Below are positions 8,996 to 15,917 of a DNA stretch of 32,065 bases, piece by piece. Source of the DNA: an uncultured Bacilli bacterium (GTDB lineage: Bacteria; Bacillota_I; Bacilli_A; RF39; UBA660); assembly GCA_934098375.1 (NCBI GenBank), contig CAKOOC010000015.1, positions 1 to 32,065 on the forward strand, written 5' to 3'. The notes under the pieces are model-generated. The model searched no databases. It was not told the origin of the DNA and saw only the letters and a list, made by a program, of their open reading frames with translations. Each line of letters starts with the position of its first letter. Position 1 is the stretch's first letter. The position numbers were made by a program, and so were the translations under genes.

Positions 8996-10766
8996 ATAAT
9001 TTACTATTAATAAAATTTGTAAATTCTTTAGTTTTAACAGATGAAACGATAAATCCACTAAAACCTTCTTCTATTAACTTTTTTTCATAATAAACATTAG
9101 ATTTATTTAATATAATGTATACTTTACCATTAAAATTTGGTATTTCTTTACATTTGTTAAGAAATCTAATCGCATTTATTTTATCCATATTTTCATCAAT
9201 AAAAATGTAATCATATTTTTCCTTTTTTCTAAGTAAATCAAGACATTTTTTTGTTTCATCATAATATAAATAATTTAATTTTTTCTTTTTACAAACCGTT
9301 TTAATTGTTTTTGATAATTCGGTATTTTTACTTATTAAGCATACTGTTTTTATATCTTTATATTCCTTAGTAAATTTTTCATACTTACTATTATTCTTTA
9401 CTTTATCTACGGCTATTTTTTGATTAATTGTAATAATAATTTTACTTCCTTTATCATTATTAGCACTTTGAATATTAAATGTTCCTCCCATTAAATTAAC
9501 CATTTTTTTAATTACATTTAAATTAATTTCAGCTCTATCTTTAGTTTTCAAATCTTTATTTGTTAGTAGATTTTCATAATTTAATAAATAATACAAATAA
9601 TCATAATCTAATTCTTCACAAGAATCTTCTAACGTAAAAATTAATTTACAAACGTCATACTTTATAATTGCATTTACTCTAAGTTCAATAAATCCTTCTT
9701 TAGTATTTTTTATTGAATTATCAATTAAAGATGAAAGTATTTGTTTTACTTTAATCGAATCACCATAAACTTTTAAAGGCAATTTATCCGTATTTAATCT
9801 ATAATCAACGTCTTTTGATACATATTTTTTATATTTCAAATACACACTCTTAACTATTTTTTCCACATCATAATATGTATTTGTTAATTTAAGCTTATTA
9901 ACATCTAAAGATGAAATATCTAATACATTTAATAATTCATTTTTACTTAAAGATAATATGTCTAAACACTCTTTAACTTTTTGATTCATATTTATTTTAT
10001 TAATACTATTTAAGTTATTTTCTAACTTATCAATTTTATTATTTATTTCTGTACTAACTTCACATATAAAATTATTTTTATCTATATTTGATTGTTCTAA
10101 ATAACTTTTTGTTTGTGTAAGTTCTTTAATTAAATATAAATCAGGATTTTCTAAAGTAAAATAAACTAAATATATTATAATAGTATGTACAAAGGATAGT
10201 AATAATAGTTGTGGATAAATTAATTGAACAAATACTACAATAAATCCAAAAATTATTAATCCAATTAGGGGAATATATTTTCTTATATTATCTTTCTTAA
10301 TTTCTTTAAGCATAAAAAATACAGAAATAATTATATATATAATACTCATTAAATATATTAAATATACAGATATACCACTTGGAATAATTAGCTCATTTTG
10401 CTTTATAAAAGATAAAGGACATATTATTAAAATAATAGATAATATAATTATAATTTTATTATATAATAAGTTAAATTTTTCATGATTGGATATTTTTCCA
10501 ATATAATTAGCAAATAAAGTTCCCCACCATGCATAATACATTAAAATTAATTTATTCGTAAATACATATATTATATCGGTTTCATCAAGGTTTAATTGCA
10601 CTAATATAAAACTAAAAACTTCTATAAATATGCCTATTAATGAGCAAATTAATATCTTAGAAAATATTTCATTTTCCTTAGAAGAAAGTTTTGGCTTAGA
10701 AAAAAAGAAAACGAATAAAATAGCATTAAAAATTAAACTACTTATAGTAAATGCCATATTAATCAT
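8994..10766 (-). CDS. 7-TM histidine-kinase-like protein, second paralogue, degenerate
   Basis: 590 aa, start ATG with AGGAGG seven bases upstream. Residues 1-203 are about seven membrane helices ending YFTLENPDL. The dimerisation-helix segment FICEVSTEINNKIDKL lacks the phosphoacceptor His (Thr239). The HATPase part keeps the N-box (LIDNSIKN, N350) but its G1 box is DSCEELD (381-387) instead of DxGxG, so ATP binding is doubtful. The receiver-like C-terminus (473-590) keeps Asp524 in the phosphoacceptor position but has lost the acidic pair (ISKNTE) and the conserved Lys. Segments such as GDSIK(I/V)KQI-SLIDNSIKNTK are nearly identical to the adjacent gene, so they arose by duplication and lost different catalytic residues. 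Role unknown; a membrane signalling scaffold is an inference. Confidence 0.78.
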   Translation of the reverse strand: MINMAFTISSLIFNAILFVFFFSKPKLSSKENEIFSKILICSLIGIFIEVFSFILVQLNLDETDIIYVFTNKLILMYYAWWGTLFANYIGKISNHEKFNLLYNKIIIILSIILIICPLSFIKQNELIIPSGISVYLIYLMSIIYIIISVFFMLKEIKKDNIRKYIPLIGLIIFGFIVVFVQLIYPQLLLLSFVHTIIIYLVYFTLENPDLYLIKELTQTKSYLEQSNIDKNNFICEVSTEINNKIDKLENNLNSINKINMNQKVKECLDILSLSKNELLNVLDISSLDVNKLKLTNTYYDVEKIVKSVYLKYKKYVSKDVDYRLNTDKLPLKVYGDSIKVKQILSSLIDNSIKNTKEGFIELRVNAIIKYDVCKLIFTLEDSCEELDYDYLYYLLNYENLLTNKDLKTKDRAEINLNVIKKMVNLMGGTFNIQSANNDKGSKIIITINQKIAVDKVKNNSKYEKFTKEYKDIKTVCLISKNTELSKTIKTVCKKKKLNYLYYDETKKCLDLLRKKEKYDYIFIDENMDKINAIRFLNKCKEIPNFNGKVYIILNKSNVYYEKKLIEEGFSGFIVSSVKTKEFTNFINSKL

Positions 10767-10830
10767 ATTACAGCCTCCTATGATACTATAATTATAATCA
10801 AACTTTTAACATATGTAAATATTCATTTTC

Positions 10831-12789
10831 TTAATTATTATTTTCTTTTTTTAATACTTTAGGTTTGCTAGGACTAATTGATTTTTCTTGTGATTCAATC
10901 ATCGTTTCTTCATAAATATCCATTAACTCTTTTAATTTAACTTTTAACATTACATTTCTTGGGATAATTTCAAGCTCTTTAAAAAAAACCGGTAAATGCA
11001 TCTCATCTAATTTAGTTTTTATAGTAGAAGAAATTGTAATTATTAACTTGTTTTTTTGTTCTTCATTTATTTCATCATCATAAACAATAAAACATGCCGG
11101 AGCCTCTCTATCTTTATTATCAGGAACACATATAATTGCACAATCTTTTATACCTTTTATATTTTTTATTACATTTTCAATTTTTGCAGCCCATATTTTG
11201 TGACCATCTCTAACTATTAGTCCATTTTTTCTTCCTACGCAAAATAAATGACCAGCTGGAGTAATAAAACCTAAATCACCAGTATGATACCATATTGTTC
11301 CATCAGTATGCATTATCTTTGCTTCCCTGGTAGCCTGTTGATCTTTATAGTATTCTTTAAAAACATTATCATCTTCAGCTTTAAAACATATTTCACCAAT
11401 ATCAAAATACATAAGACCTTCATTATAATCTTTATCATCAATACATCTAACTTCATTTTGAGAATCATATTTAAAAATTCCTACCGTATTACCAGGAAGA
11501 GGCACGCCTGCTGCTCCTTCAATATATGTTCCATCTACTTTTGAAACACCATTAGGTACCATTGAAGGTCCACATAATTCTGACATACCATGAGCATTGG
11601 CCACAATAGCTAAAGACTCATGTTCCCTAAAAAGTTTATTTCCATCAAGCTCTAAATCTAATGGAAGTAATGCACCACCAGAAATAAAATATTTTATTTG
11701 TTTTAACGAAACATCATGGGTTTTAACATATTCTTTTAAAGATTCAATAATTATTGGCCCTCCTAAAATAATTGAGCATTTAGACCTAATAATCTGTTCT
11801 GCGCTCTTTTCAGCATTAAAAAATGGACTTAATTTTGTTTTTATACCATATAAAATAGAAAGTACTATATCATCCCAAAAGTAAGAACTATTTGATGGCA
11901 TCGGATTAAATAATGTATCATCTAAATCTATATCATAATGAGCATTTAATTGTTTATAAACAGAAGAAATCATATTTTCATTTGTTATAGATACACCTTT
12001 AGGTTTACCTGTAGAACCACTTGTTGAAAAAATTGATGCCACTTCATTTTGAGTAAAATCATCTAAAAATTTAGATACCGGCGCATTTTTATTTCCCATT
12101 AAAATTAAATCATTAAAATCAACATAATTTGAACTAACGGCAGTTAGTAATTTTGAAACAACACCAAAACTTTTAAACATGATTTTTTGAATAAACCTTT
12201 CACAATTATCTACTCTAACAGGTATAATTACGGTTTGTAAAACTGAAGTGTTATTTACAATTTTAGGAATACTACAAATACCAAGTGATGAGGTAACAAA
12301 CAATTTAGCATTGGTTTCTATAATCATATCTTTTACATAAGAAGGACTACTTATTGGATCAGCAAATCTAGTAATTCCTCCAATTAAATTTACAGCAAAA
12401 TAAAATATTATTGTTTCAATTAAGGATGGCACTTGTAAAACAATAATGTCATTTTTTCTAACACCTTTTTTAGATAATGCATCAGCACACATAATTATTT
12501 TATCTTTAAGTTCAGCATAACTAATCTTTTTATCCAAACATTCAAAAACAATTTTATCATTTAATTCTTCACATTTATCAAGTACTAATTTACTAATTCT
12601 AGCTCTCGGATAGTTTGATTTCTCAAAAAATCTTTTATATGGCTTGTCTTTAACAGCGTAACCGCTAAGTTCATAACCAAGATCTTTTTCCGTACTTTCA
12701 ATCATTTCTAATATTTCGTCATCCGAAATCTTATCAATGCCTTTTTGTTGTGATAAATTTCTAATAATATTTATTATTTCTCTATCCAC
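10831..12789 (-). CDS. AMP-binding acyl-activating enzyme (acyl-CoA synthetase/acyl-AMP ligase type)
   Basis: 652 aa, GTG start with AAGGGGGC upstream. After an unassigned ~75-residue N-terminus come the adenylate-forming motifs: P-loop STSGSTGKPKG (255-265), AHGMSELCG in place of YGxTE, WYHTGDLGF with the ribose-binding Asp, GRKNGLIVRDGHKIWAAKIE, and PRNVMLKVK with the putative catalytic Lys. It should activate a carboxylic acid, probably a fatty acid, to acyl-AMP and then to a thioester or another acceptor. The last ~20 residues are Lys/Ser/Pro-rich. It lies 64 nt ahead of the kinase-like pair, on the same strand as the PlsC-like acyltransferase. Substrate not readable from sequence. Confidence 0.85.
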   Translation of the reverse strand: MDREIINIIRNLSQQKGIDKISDDEILEMIESTEKDLGYELSGYAVKDKPYKRFFEKSNYPRARISKLVLDKCEELNDKIVFECLDKKISYAELKDKIIMCADALSKKGVRKNDIIVLQVPSLIETIIFYFAVNLIGGITRFADPISSPSYVKDMIIETNAKLFVTSSLGICSIPKIVNNTSVLQTVIIPVRVDNCERFIQKIMFKSFGVVSKLLTAVSSNYVDFNDLILMGNKNAPVSKFLDDFTQNEVASIFSTSGSTGKPKGVSITNENMISSVYKQLNAHYDIDLDDTLFNPMPSNSSYFWDDIVLSILYGIKTKLSPFFNAEKSAEQIIRSKCSIILGGPIIIESLKEYVKTHDVSLKQIKYFISGGALLPLDLELDGNKLFREHESLAIVANAHGMSELCGPSMVPNGVSKVDGTYIEGAAGVPLPGNTVGIFKYDSQNEVRCIDDKDYNEGLMYFDIGEICFKAEDDNVFKEYYKDQQATREAKIMHTDGTIWYHTGDLGFITPAGHLFCVGRKNGLIVRDGHKIWAAKIENVIKNIKGIKDCAIICVPDNKDREAPACFIVYDDEINEEQKNKLIITISSTIKTKLDEMHLPVFFKELEIIPRNVMLKVKLKELMDIYEETMIESQEKSISPSKPKVLKKENNN

Positions 12790-12900
12790 TATTTTGCCCC
12801 CTTAATAAAGTAAAAACTATATTACTACAAAATTCTAGTTAAATCAAATATTTAGTATTTTTTTCTTTCTTATTATGATATATTTAAATTGGTGATAATA

Positions 12901-13275
12901 ATGGATTGTTTATTTTGTAATATAATTGCAGGAAAAATTCCTTCTAAAGCAATATACGAAGATCAAATATGTAAAGTTATCATGGATGTTAACCCTAATG
13001 CTAATGGTCATATTTTGATTTTACCAAAAAAACATATTATTGATTTTGAAGAAATGGATACAGAAACATTATCTCATATTCACGAAGTTGCAAAAAAAAT
13101 CAAAAAAATGCAGTATGATGCTTTAAATCCTGATGGTTTAGTAATGGTTGTTAATTATGGAATTGCTCAGCAAATTAAACATTATCATTTACACTTAATT
13201 CCTGCTTATAAAAATAAGCAACAAATAGTTAGTGTTGATGATACATATGCTAAAATAATGCAAAAGAAAAACTGA
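12901..13275 (+). CDS. HIT family nucleotide hydrolase/transferase
   Basis: 124 aa from ATG 12901, preceded by GGTGAT; a TTG 12 bases upstream is in frame but less likely. It begins MDCLFCNIIAGKIPSKAIYED and carries the histidine triad HYHLHLIP (His94, 96, 98), typical of HIT proteins of the Hinit/PKCI group that hydrolyse AMP-lysine or related nucleotide conjugates. It is alone on the plus strand, divergent from the acyl-activating gene and convergent with rplT, ending 5 nt before the rplT stop. It is the only intact gene in the window ending in TGA, and a TAA follows at once. Confidence 0.93.
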   Translation: MDCLFCNIIAGKIPSKAIYEDQICKVIMDVNPNANGHILILPKKHIIDFEEMDTETLSHIHEVAKKIKKMQYDALNPDGLVMVVNYGIAQQIKHYHLHLIPAYKNKQQIVSVDDTYAKIMQKKN

Positions 13276-13280
13276 TAAAA

Positions 13281-13805
13281 TTACTTATCAGCTTTTTTAG
13301 TTGTAGTCTTTTTAGTAGTAGTTGTTTTCTTTTCTGTTGTTTTAGCAGTAGCTTTTGGAGCTTTTGCTTTTTTTTCTGTTGTAGCTTCTTCTTTAACTTC
13401 TACTTTTTCTTCTTTTTTTACTTCAGCTTTAGCAGCTTTAATAACTTTGCCATCTAATGCATCTTTTGAAATTTTTACTAATTCTGCAAAATATGTAGGA
13501 TTATCAATGGCAATTTCTGAAAGCATTTTACGATTGATTTCAATATTAGCTTTTGCTAATCCATTAATAAACTTAGAATAAGAAATTTCATTTTCACGAC
13601 ATGCAGCATTGATTCTTGTAATCCATAATTTTCTAAAATTACGTTTATTTTGTTTACGATCTCTGTATGCATATGCTCCACTATGGAAAGTTTGTTCTTG
13701 AGCAGTTTTATATAGTCTATGTTTGCTTCCAAAATATCCTTTAGCAGCTTTTAAAACTTTTCTTCTTCTATTTTTAGAAACTACTCCACCTTTAACTCTT
13801 GTCAT
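13281..13805 (-). CDS. rplT: 50S ribosomal protein L20 with long basic tail
   Basis: 174 aa. Residues 1-118 are a normal L20 (MTRVKGGVVSKNRRRKVLKAAKGYFGSK, then RDRKQNKRNFRKLWITRINAA). The remaining ~55 residues form a low-complexity Lys/Thr/Ala/Glu tail of the kind KKEEKVEVKEEATTEKK then TTTTKKTTTKK, not present in ordinary L20. L20 binds 23S rRNA early in 50S assembly and, in Firmicutes, represses its own operon by binding the leader. Last gene of infC-rpmI-rplT, 9 nt after rpmI. Confidence 0.96.
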   Translation of the reverse strand: MTRVKGGVVSKNRRRKVLKAAKGYFGSKHRLYKTAQEQTFHSGAYAYRDRKQNKRNFRKLWITRINAACRENEISYSKFINGLAKANIEINRKMLSEIAIDNPTYFAELVKISKDALDGKVIKAAKAEVKKEEKVEVKEEATTEKKAKAPKATAKTTEKKTTTTKKTTTKKADK

Positions 13806-13814
13806 TTATACCAC

Positions 13815-14003
13815 CTAGATAACAGATTTTAATCTGCTAGCTTCTCCTTTCGCTAATAATCCTTTTCTTCTTCTTTGTCTAATTTGTTTGCTTGAATCTT
13901 TTGCAGTTTTATGGTTTCCACCTGATGTTTTATAAGTTAATGTTCCATTTTTCTTTTTCTTTAGTACTTTACTTGATGCCTTATGTGTTTTTTGTTTTGG
14001 CAT
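13815..14003 (-). CDS. rpmI: 50S ribosomal protein L35
   Basis: 62 aa, start MPKQKTHKASSK, highly basic with RQRRRKGLLAKGEASRLK near the end, all characteristic of L35 (usual length 62-66). A GAGGGAGA site precedes the ATG. It is the middle gene of the conserved infC-rpmI-rplT operon, 20 nt after infC. Structural protein of the large ribosomal subunit. Confidence 0.95.
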   Translation of the reverse strand: MPKQKTHKASSKVLKKKKNGTLTYKTSGGNHKTAKDSSKQIRQRRRKGLLAKGEASRLKSVI

Positions 14004-14023
14004 ATAAATCTCTCCCTCTTAAT

Positions 14024-14551
14024 TTATTTTTTTGGTGTTAATATCATAGTCATTGTTCTACCTTCAAGTTTAGGTTTTTGTTCAATATCTCCACTTTCCG
14101 ATAGTTCAGCGGCAAATCTTTCTAATACTTCTCTTCCTAATTCAGTATGAGCCATTTGTCTACCTTTAAATCTTAAAGATGCTTTAATCTTATGACCTTT
14201 TTGTAAATAACTCTCTGCATTTTTCTTACGAGTATTAAAGTCGCCAATATCAATGGTAACTGATAATTGATATTCTTTCATATCCTTATTGTTAGCACGT
14301 TGATTTTTTAATGCTTCTTTTTGTTTTTTCTTTTTTTCATAACGGAATTTATTATAATCCATTATTTTACCAACTGCTCTATCACTGTTACCACTCATTA
14401 GAACTAAATCTAGTCCCGCATAGTTTGCTAGTGTTAAAGCATCAGCTAATTTTTTTGTTCCCATTTGTTCACCATTTGGGCCAATTACCATTAATTCGCT
14501 TACCTTAATTTGATCATTAATTGGTAAGTCGTCTTTTTTGACATTTGCTAT
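14024..14551 (-). CDS. infC: Translation initiation factor IF-3 (AUA start)
   Basis: 175 aa if read from ATA at 14551. The first ATG (14491) would leave 155 aa and cut off the conserved N-terminal segment LPINDQIKVSELMVIGPNGEQMG. An in-frame TAA directly precedes the ATA, and GGAGG stands 9 nt upstream of it, so ATA is the only codon with a proper SD that keeps the domain. This fits the well-known use of rare AUU/AUA/AUC starts by infC, by which IF-3 limits its own synthesis. Later motifs IMDYNKFRYEKKKKQ and IKASLRFKGRQMAH are typical IF-3. First gene of the operon. Confidence 0.9.
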   Translation of the reverse strand: MANVKKDDLPINDQIKVSELMVIGPNGEQMGTKKLADALTLANYAGLDLVLMSGNSDRAVGKIMDYNKFRYEKKKKQKEALKNQRANNKDMKEYQLSVTIDIGDFNTRKKNAESYLQKGHKIKASLRFKGRQMAHTELGREVLERFAAELSESGDIEQKPKLEGRTMTMILTPKK

Positions 14552-14694
14552 TTAAATGCACCTCCATATATCAAAAAAGTGAATACAATCGTATCCACTT
14601 TAAAAAAATCCAATTCACTTATGGCTTTCTTACCTATCAGTTCACTTAAGACCAATCAGGTGGATGTGGATACATCGCTTTCCTTTTTCAAACA
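14552..14694 (-). ncRNA. infC-rpmI-rplT leader, L20-leader-like attenuator
   Basis: About 140 nt lie between the promoter and infC on the minus strand. A terminator-like hairpin at 14601-14576 (AAAGTGGATAC, loop GATT, GTATTCACTTT, then Ts) sits just upstream of the infC SD. The 5' arm of that hairpin (14598-14591, GTGGATAC) is perfectly complementary over 8 bases to GTATCCAC at 14673-14666 earlier in the leader, so a mutually exclusive antiterminator can form. In Bacillus, L20 binding to this leader favours termination; the same control is inferred here. Confidence 0.7.
14576..14601 (-). terminator. Attenuator hairpin upstream of infC
   Basis: 11-bp stem with one G-U pair and a 4-nt loop, followed by TTTTTT-like tail in the minus direction, ten bases before the infC GGAGG. 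It lies inside the leader, not after a gene, so it is read as a conditional terminator. Confidence 0.7.
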
Positions 14695-14699
14695 CTAGT

Positions 14700-14727
14700 A
14701 TTGTATCATAAATTATCATCTTGTCAA
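14700..14727 (-). promoter_or_regulatory. Sigma-A promoter of the infC operon
   Basis: Minus-strand TTGACA at 14727-14722, a 16-nt spacer and TACAAT at 14705-14700 with an extended TG one base before it. This is the best promoter in the window and places the start point near 14693. Confidence 0.8.
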
Positions 14728-14800
14728 TAATAAATTATGAAAAAATGTGGAAAAAATGTTTAAAACTTTTAAAAATAGGTATATTTATCTCTTAATTAAC

Positions 14801-14873
14801 TATAATAATAATGTAAGAAGGATTTATCTTCTTACAGAAGTATACCATTTCCTATAAGGAAGTGGTATTTTTT
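14801..14873 (+). ncRNA. Possible small plus-strand RNA with two hairpins and terminator
   Basis: On the plus strand TATAAT at 14801 is followed by hairpin GTAAGAAG/CTTCTTAC (14813-14835), then an 11-bp hairpin with one G-U pair (14842-14868) and TTTTT. The second hairpin is an intrinsic terminator in plus orientation. A transcript of about 65 nt would be antisense to the last codons of the gene ending at 14852. No convincing -35 is present, so it may be only a terminator. Confidence 0.35.
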
Positions 14874-15277
14874 ATTTCTATATTACCAAATTTATCTATA
14901 ACAACATATTCATCTTCATTAAAAGAAGGAACATCACTTATTAAATTAAGTTCACTTATATAATCTAAACATTCTTTATTAACTATAATAATACCTTTAT
15001 AACTTTTTATATAATCTTTAAGAGAATTATCACTTAAAACATCACACTTACTCTTTATATATATAATACTATTATTATTAATTTCCTTTAAAAGTGAATA
15101 AATAGTTTTATTTGTAATAACATAAGGAATATTATTTAAGCTCTTTTTAATTTTTTCAAAGTCACTATCACTAATAATATATAACTTTTCATAATTATTT
15201 AAATTATTAATACTAAAATAACCAGAAAAAAGTTCTCTGTTTATATCTAAATTTTTATTTTTTAATAACTCTGCCAT
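14852..15277 (-). CDS. Hypothetical protein, 141 aa
   Basis: I do not recognise this family. The 141-aa protein is soluble, rich in Asn, Ile, Lys and Tyr, with alternating hydrophobic strands (KLYIISDSDFEKI, IPYVITNKTIYSLL, NSIIYIKSKCDVL, KGIIIVNKECLDYI) that suggest an alpha/beta fold. It has GGTGG seven bases before ATG and a good promoter just upstream (15294-15321), giving a very short 5' leader. Its last codons and TAG stop are embedded in the 14842-14868 hairpin. It stands alone between the infC promoter and the structured RNA region. No function is proposed. Confidence 0.65.
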   Translation of the reverse strand: MAELLKNKNLDINRELFSGYFSINNLNNYEKLYIISDSDFEKIKKSLNNIPYVITNKTIYSLLKEINNNSIIYIKSKCDVLSDNSLKDYIKSYKGIIIVNKECLDYISELNLISDVPSFNEDEYVVIDKFGNIEIKNTTSL

Positions 15278-15293
15278 TTGACCACCAGTTTTA

Positions 15294-15321
15294 ATTATAA
15301 TCTAATATTGAGCTTTTTCAA
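15294..15321 (-). promoter_or_regulatory. Promoter of the 141-aa hypothetical gene
   Basis: Minus-strand TTGAAA at 15321-15316, 16-nt spacer, TATAAT at 15299-15294. The expected start point is about 10 nt before the ATG at 15277, leaving just room for GGTGG. Confidence 0.65.
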
Positions 15322-15342
15322 TAAATTATTAAATTTTTTCAT

Positions 15343-15373
15343 AAGAAAAGGCAAGAACAATTTGATTCTCGCC
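15343..15373 (-). terminator. Intrinsic terminator of the structured RNA
   Basis: Minus-strand stem GGCGAGAA with TTCTTGCC (one G-U pair), 8-nt loop, then TTTTCTT. It is the strongest GC element in the 640-bp gene-free stretch and marks the 3' end of a minus-strand transcript that carries no ORF. Confidence 0.75.
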
Positions 15374-15655
15374 CATAGACCAATCGTAAAAGTAATTTTT
15401 TTACAACTTCCTTGTTAACTTTAAAACTTTTTATAAAAACAATATAAGTTAATTAATCTCGCGCCAGCGACCAGAAGGTATACCAGTTTATGCTACCCCG
15501 CAATCATAATTAACTGCGTATCAACCAAATTTCCCATGCTAGTAATTAAACAATCACTTCTTATTTGTCGTTGGATTGTAAAGAATGACCTTTAATTACT
15601 GCATTTCACATTATACTGTTTACTATCACTCCTTTCGTACTTACATAGTACAAAA
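15343..15655 (-). ncRNA. Structured noncoding RNA candidate, family not identified
   Basis: The roughly 300 nt upstream of the terminator have no coding frame but are locally much richer in G and C than the flanking intergenic DNA and fold well. Visible helices: 10 bp perfect between 15591-15600 and 15541-15550, enclosing TTCTT/AAGAA with a bulge; 8 bp between 15514-15507 and 15455-15448, continued across a symmetric 3-nt internal loop by 5 bp (15503-15499 with 15463-15459); a TCGC/GCGA hairpin; and GTACT/AGTAC near the 5' end. I cannot match it to tmRNA, RNase P, SRP or 6S from memory; the raiA-type RNA class of Firmicutes is a candidate to test. The 5' end is only approximate. Confidence 0.6.
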
Positions 15656-15673
15656 TTTATTAATAATAATATA

Positions 15674-15688
15674 GTGAAACCAATTCAC
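15674..15688. repeat. Inverted repeat GTGAA-N5-TTCAC, copy 1
   Basis: 15-bp palindrome about 20-25 bases upstream of the presumed start of the structured RNA. The same half-sites and spacing recur at 16722-16736 upstream of the secreted-protein gene. It may be an operator for the nearby XRE regulator. Confidence 0.45.
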
Positions 15689-15728
15689 GTGGTAATTTTT
15701 TCTTTGATTTCTACTATATTATACTAAT

Positions 15729-15869
15729 CTAAATACCATCAACTTCTATGCAATAGTATCTTTTATCTTTTGATGTATCCATATAAATTTCTTGAATAAA
15801 TGATGTAAAATCATATATTTTATCATCATTTTCATCAATTGTTCCACAGTTATTAATTATCTTAAACAT
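15729..15869 (-). pseudogene. Short ORF or C-terminal protein fragment, 46 aa
   Basis: A 46-aa frame (MFKIINNCGTIDENDDKIYDF... ending RYYCIEVDGI) that stays open for ten more codons upstream without another start codon. No SD precedes the ATG. It lies directly after the secreted-protein gene on the same strand. Either a remnant of a larger gene or a chance ORF; composition is protein-like, but coding status is unproven. Confidence 0.3.
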
Positions 15870-15917
15870 ATAAGTCCAATCTGAATTTTGAATGCGTTAA
15901 ATTTATGACTCTTAAAG

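Noticed and set aside
15343..15655. tmRNA, RNase P RNA or T-box leader
   Set aside because: No tRNA-like ends with CCA, no RNase P conserved blocks and no GGTGG-type T-box sequence were found.
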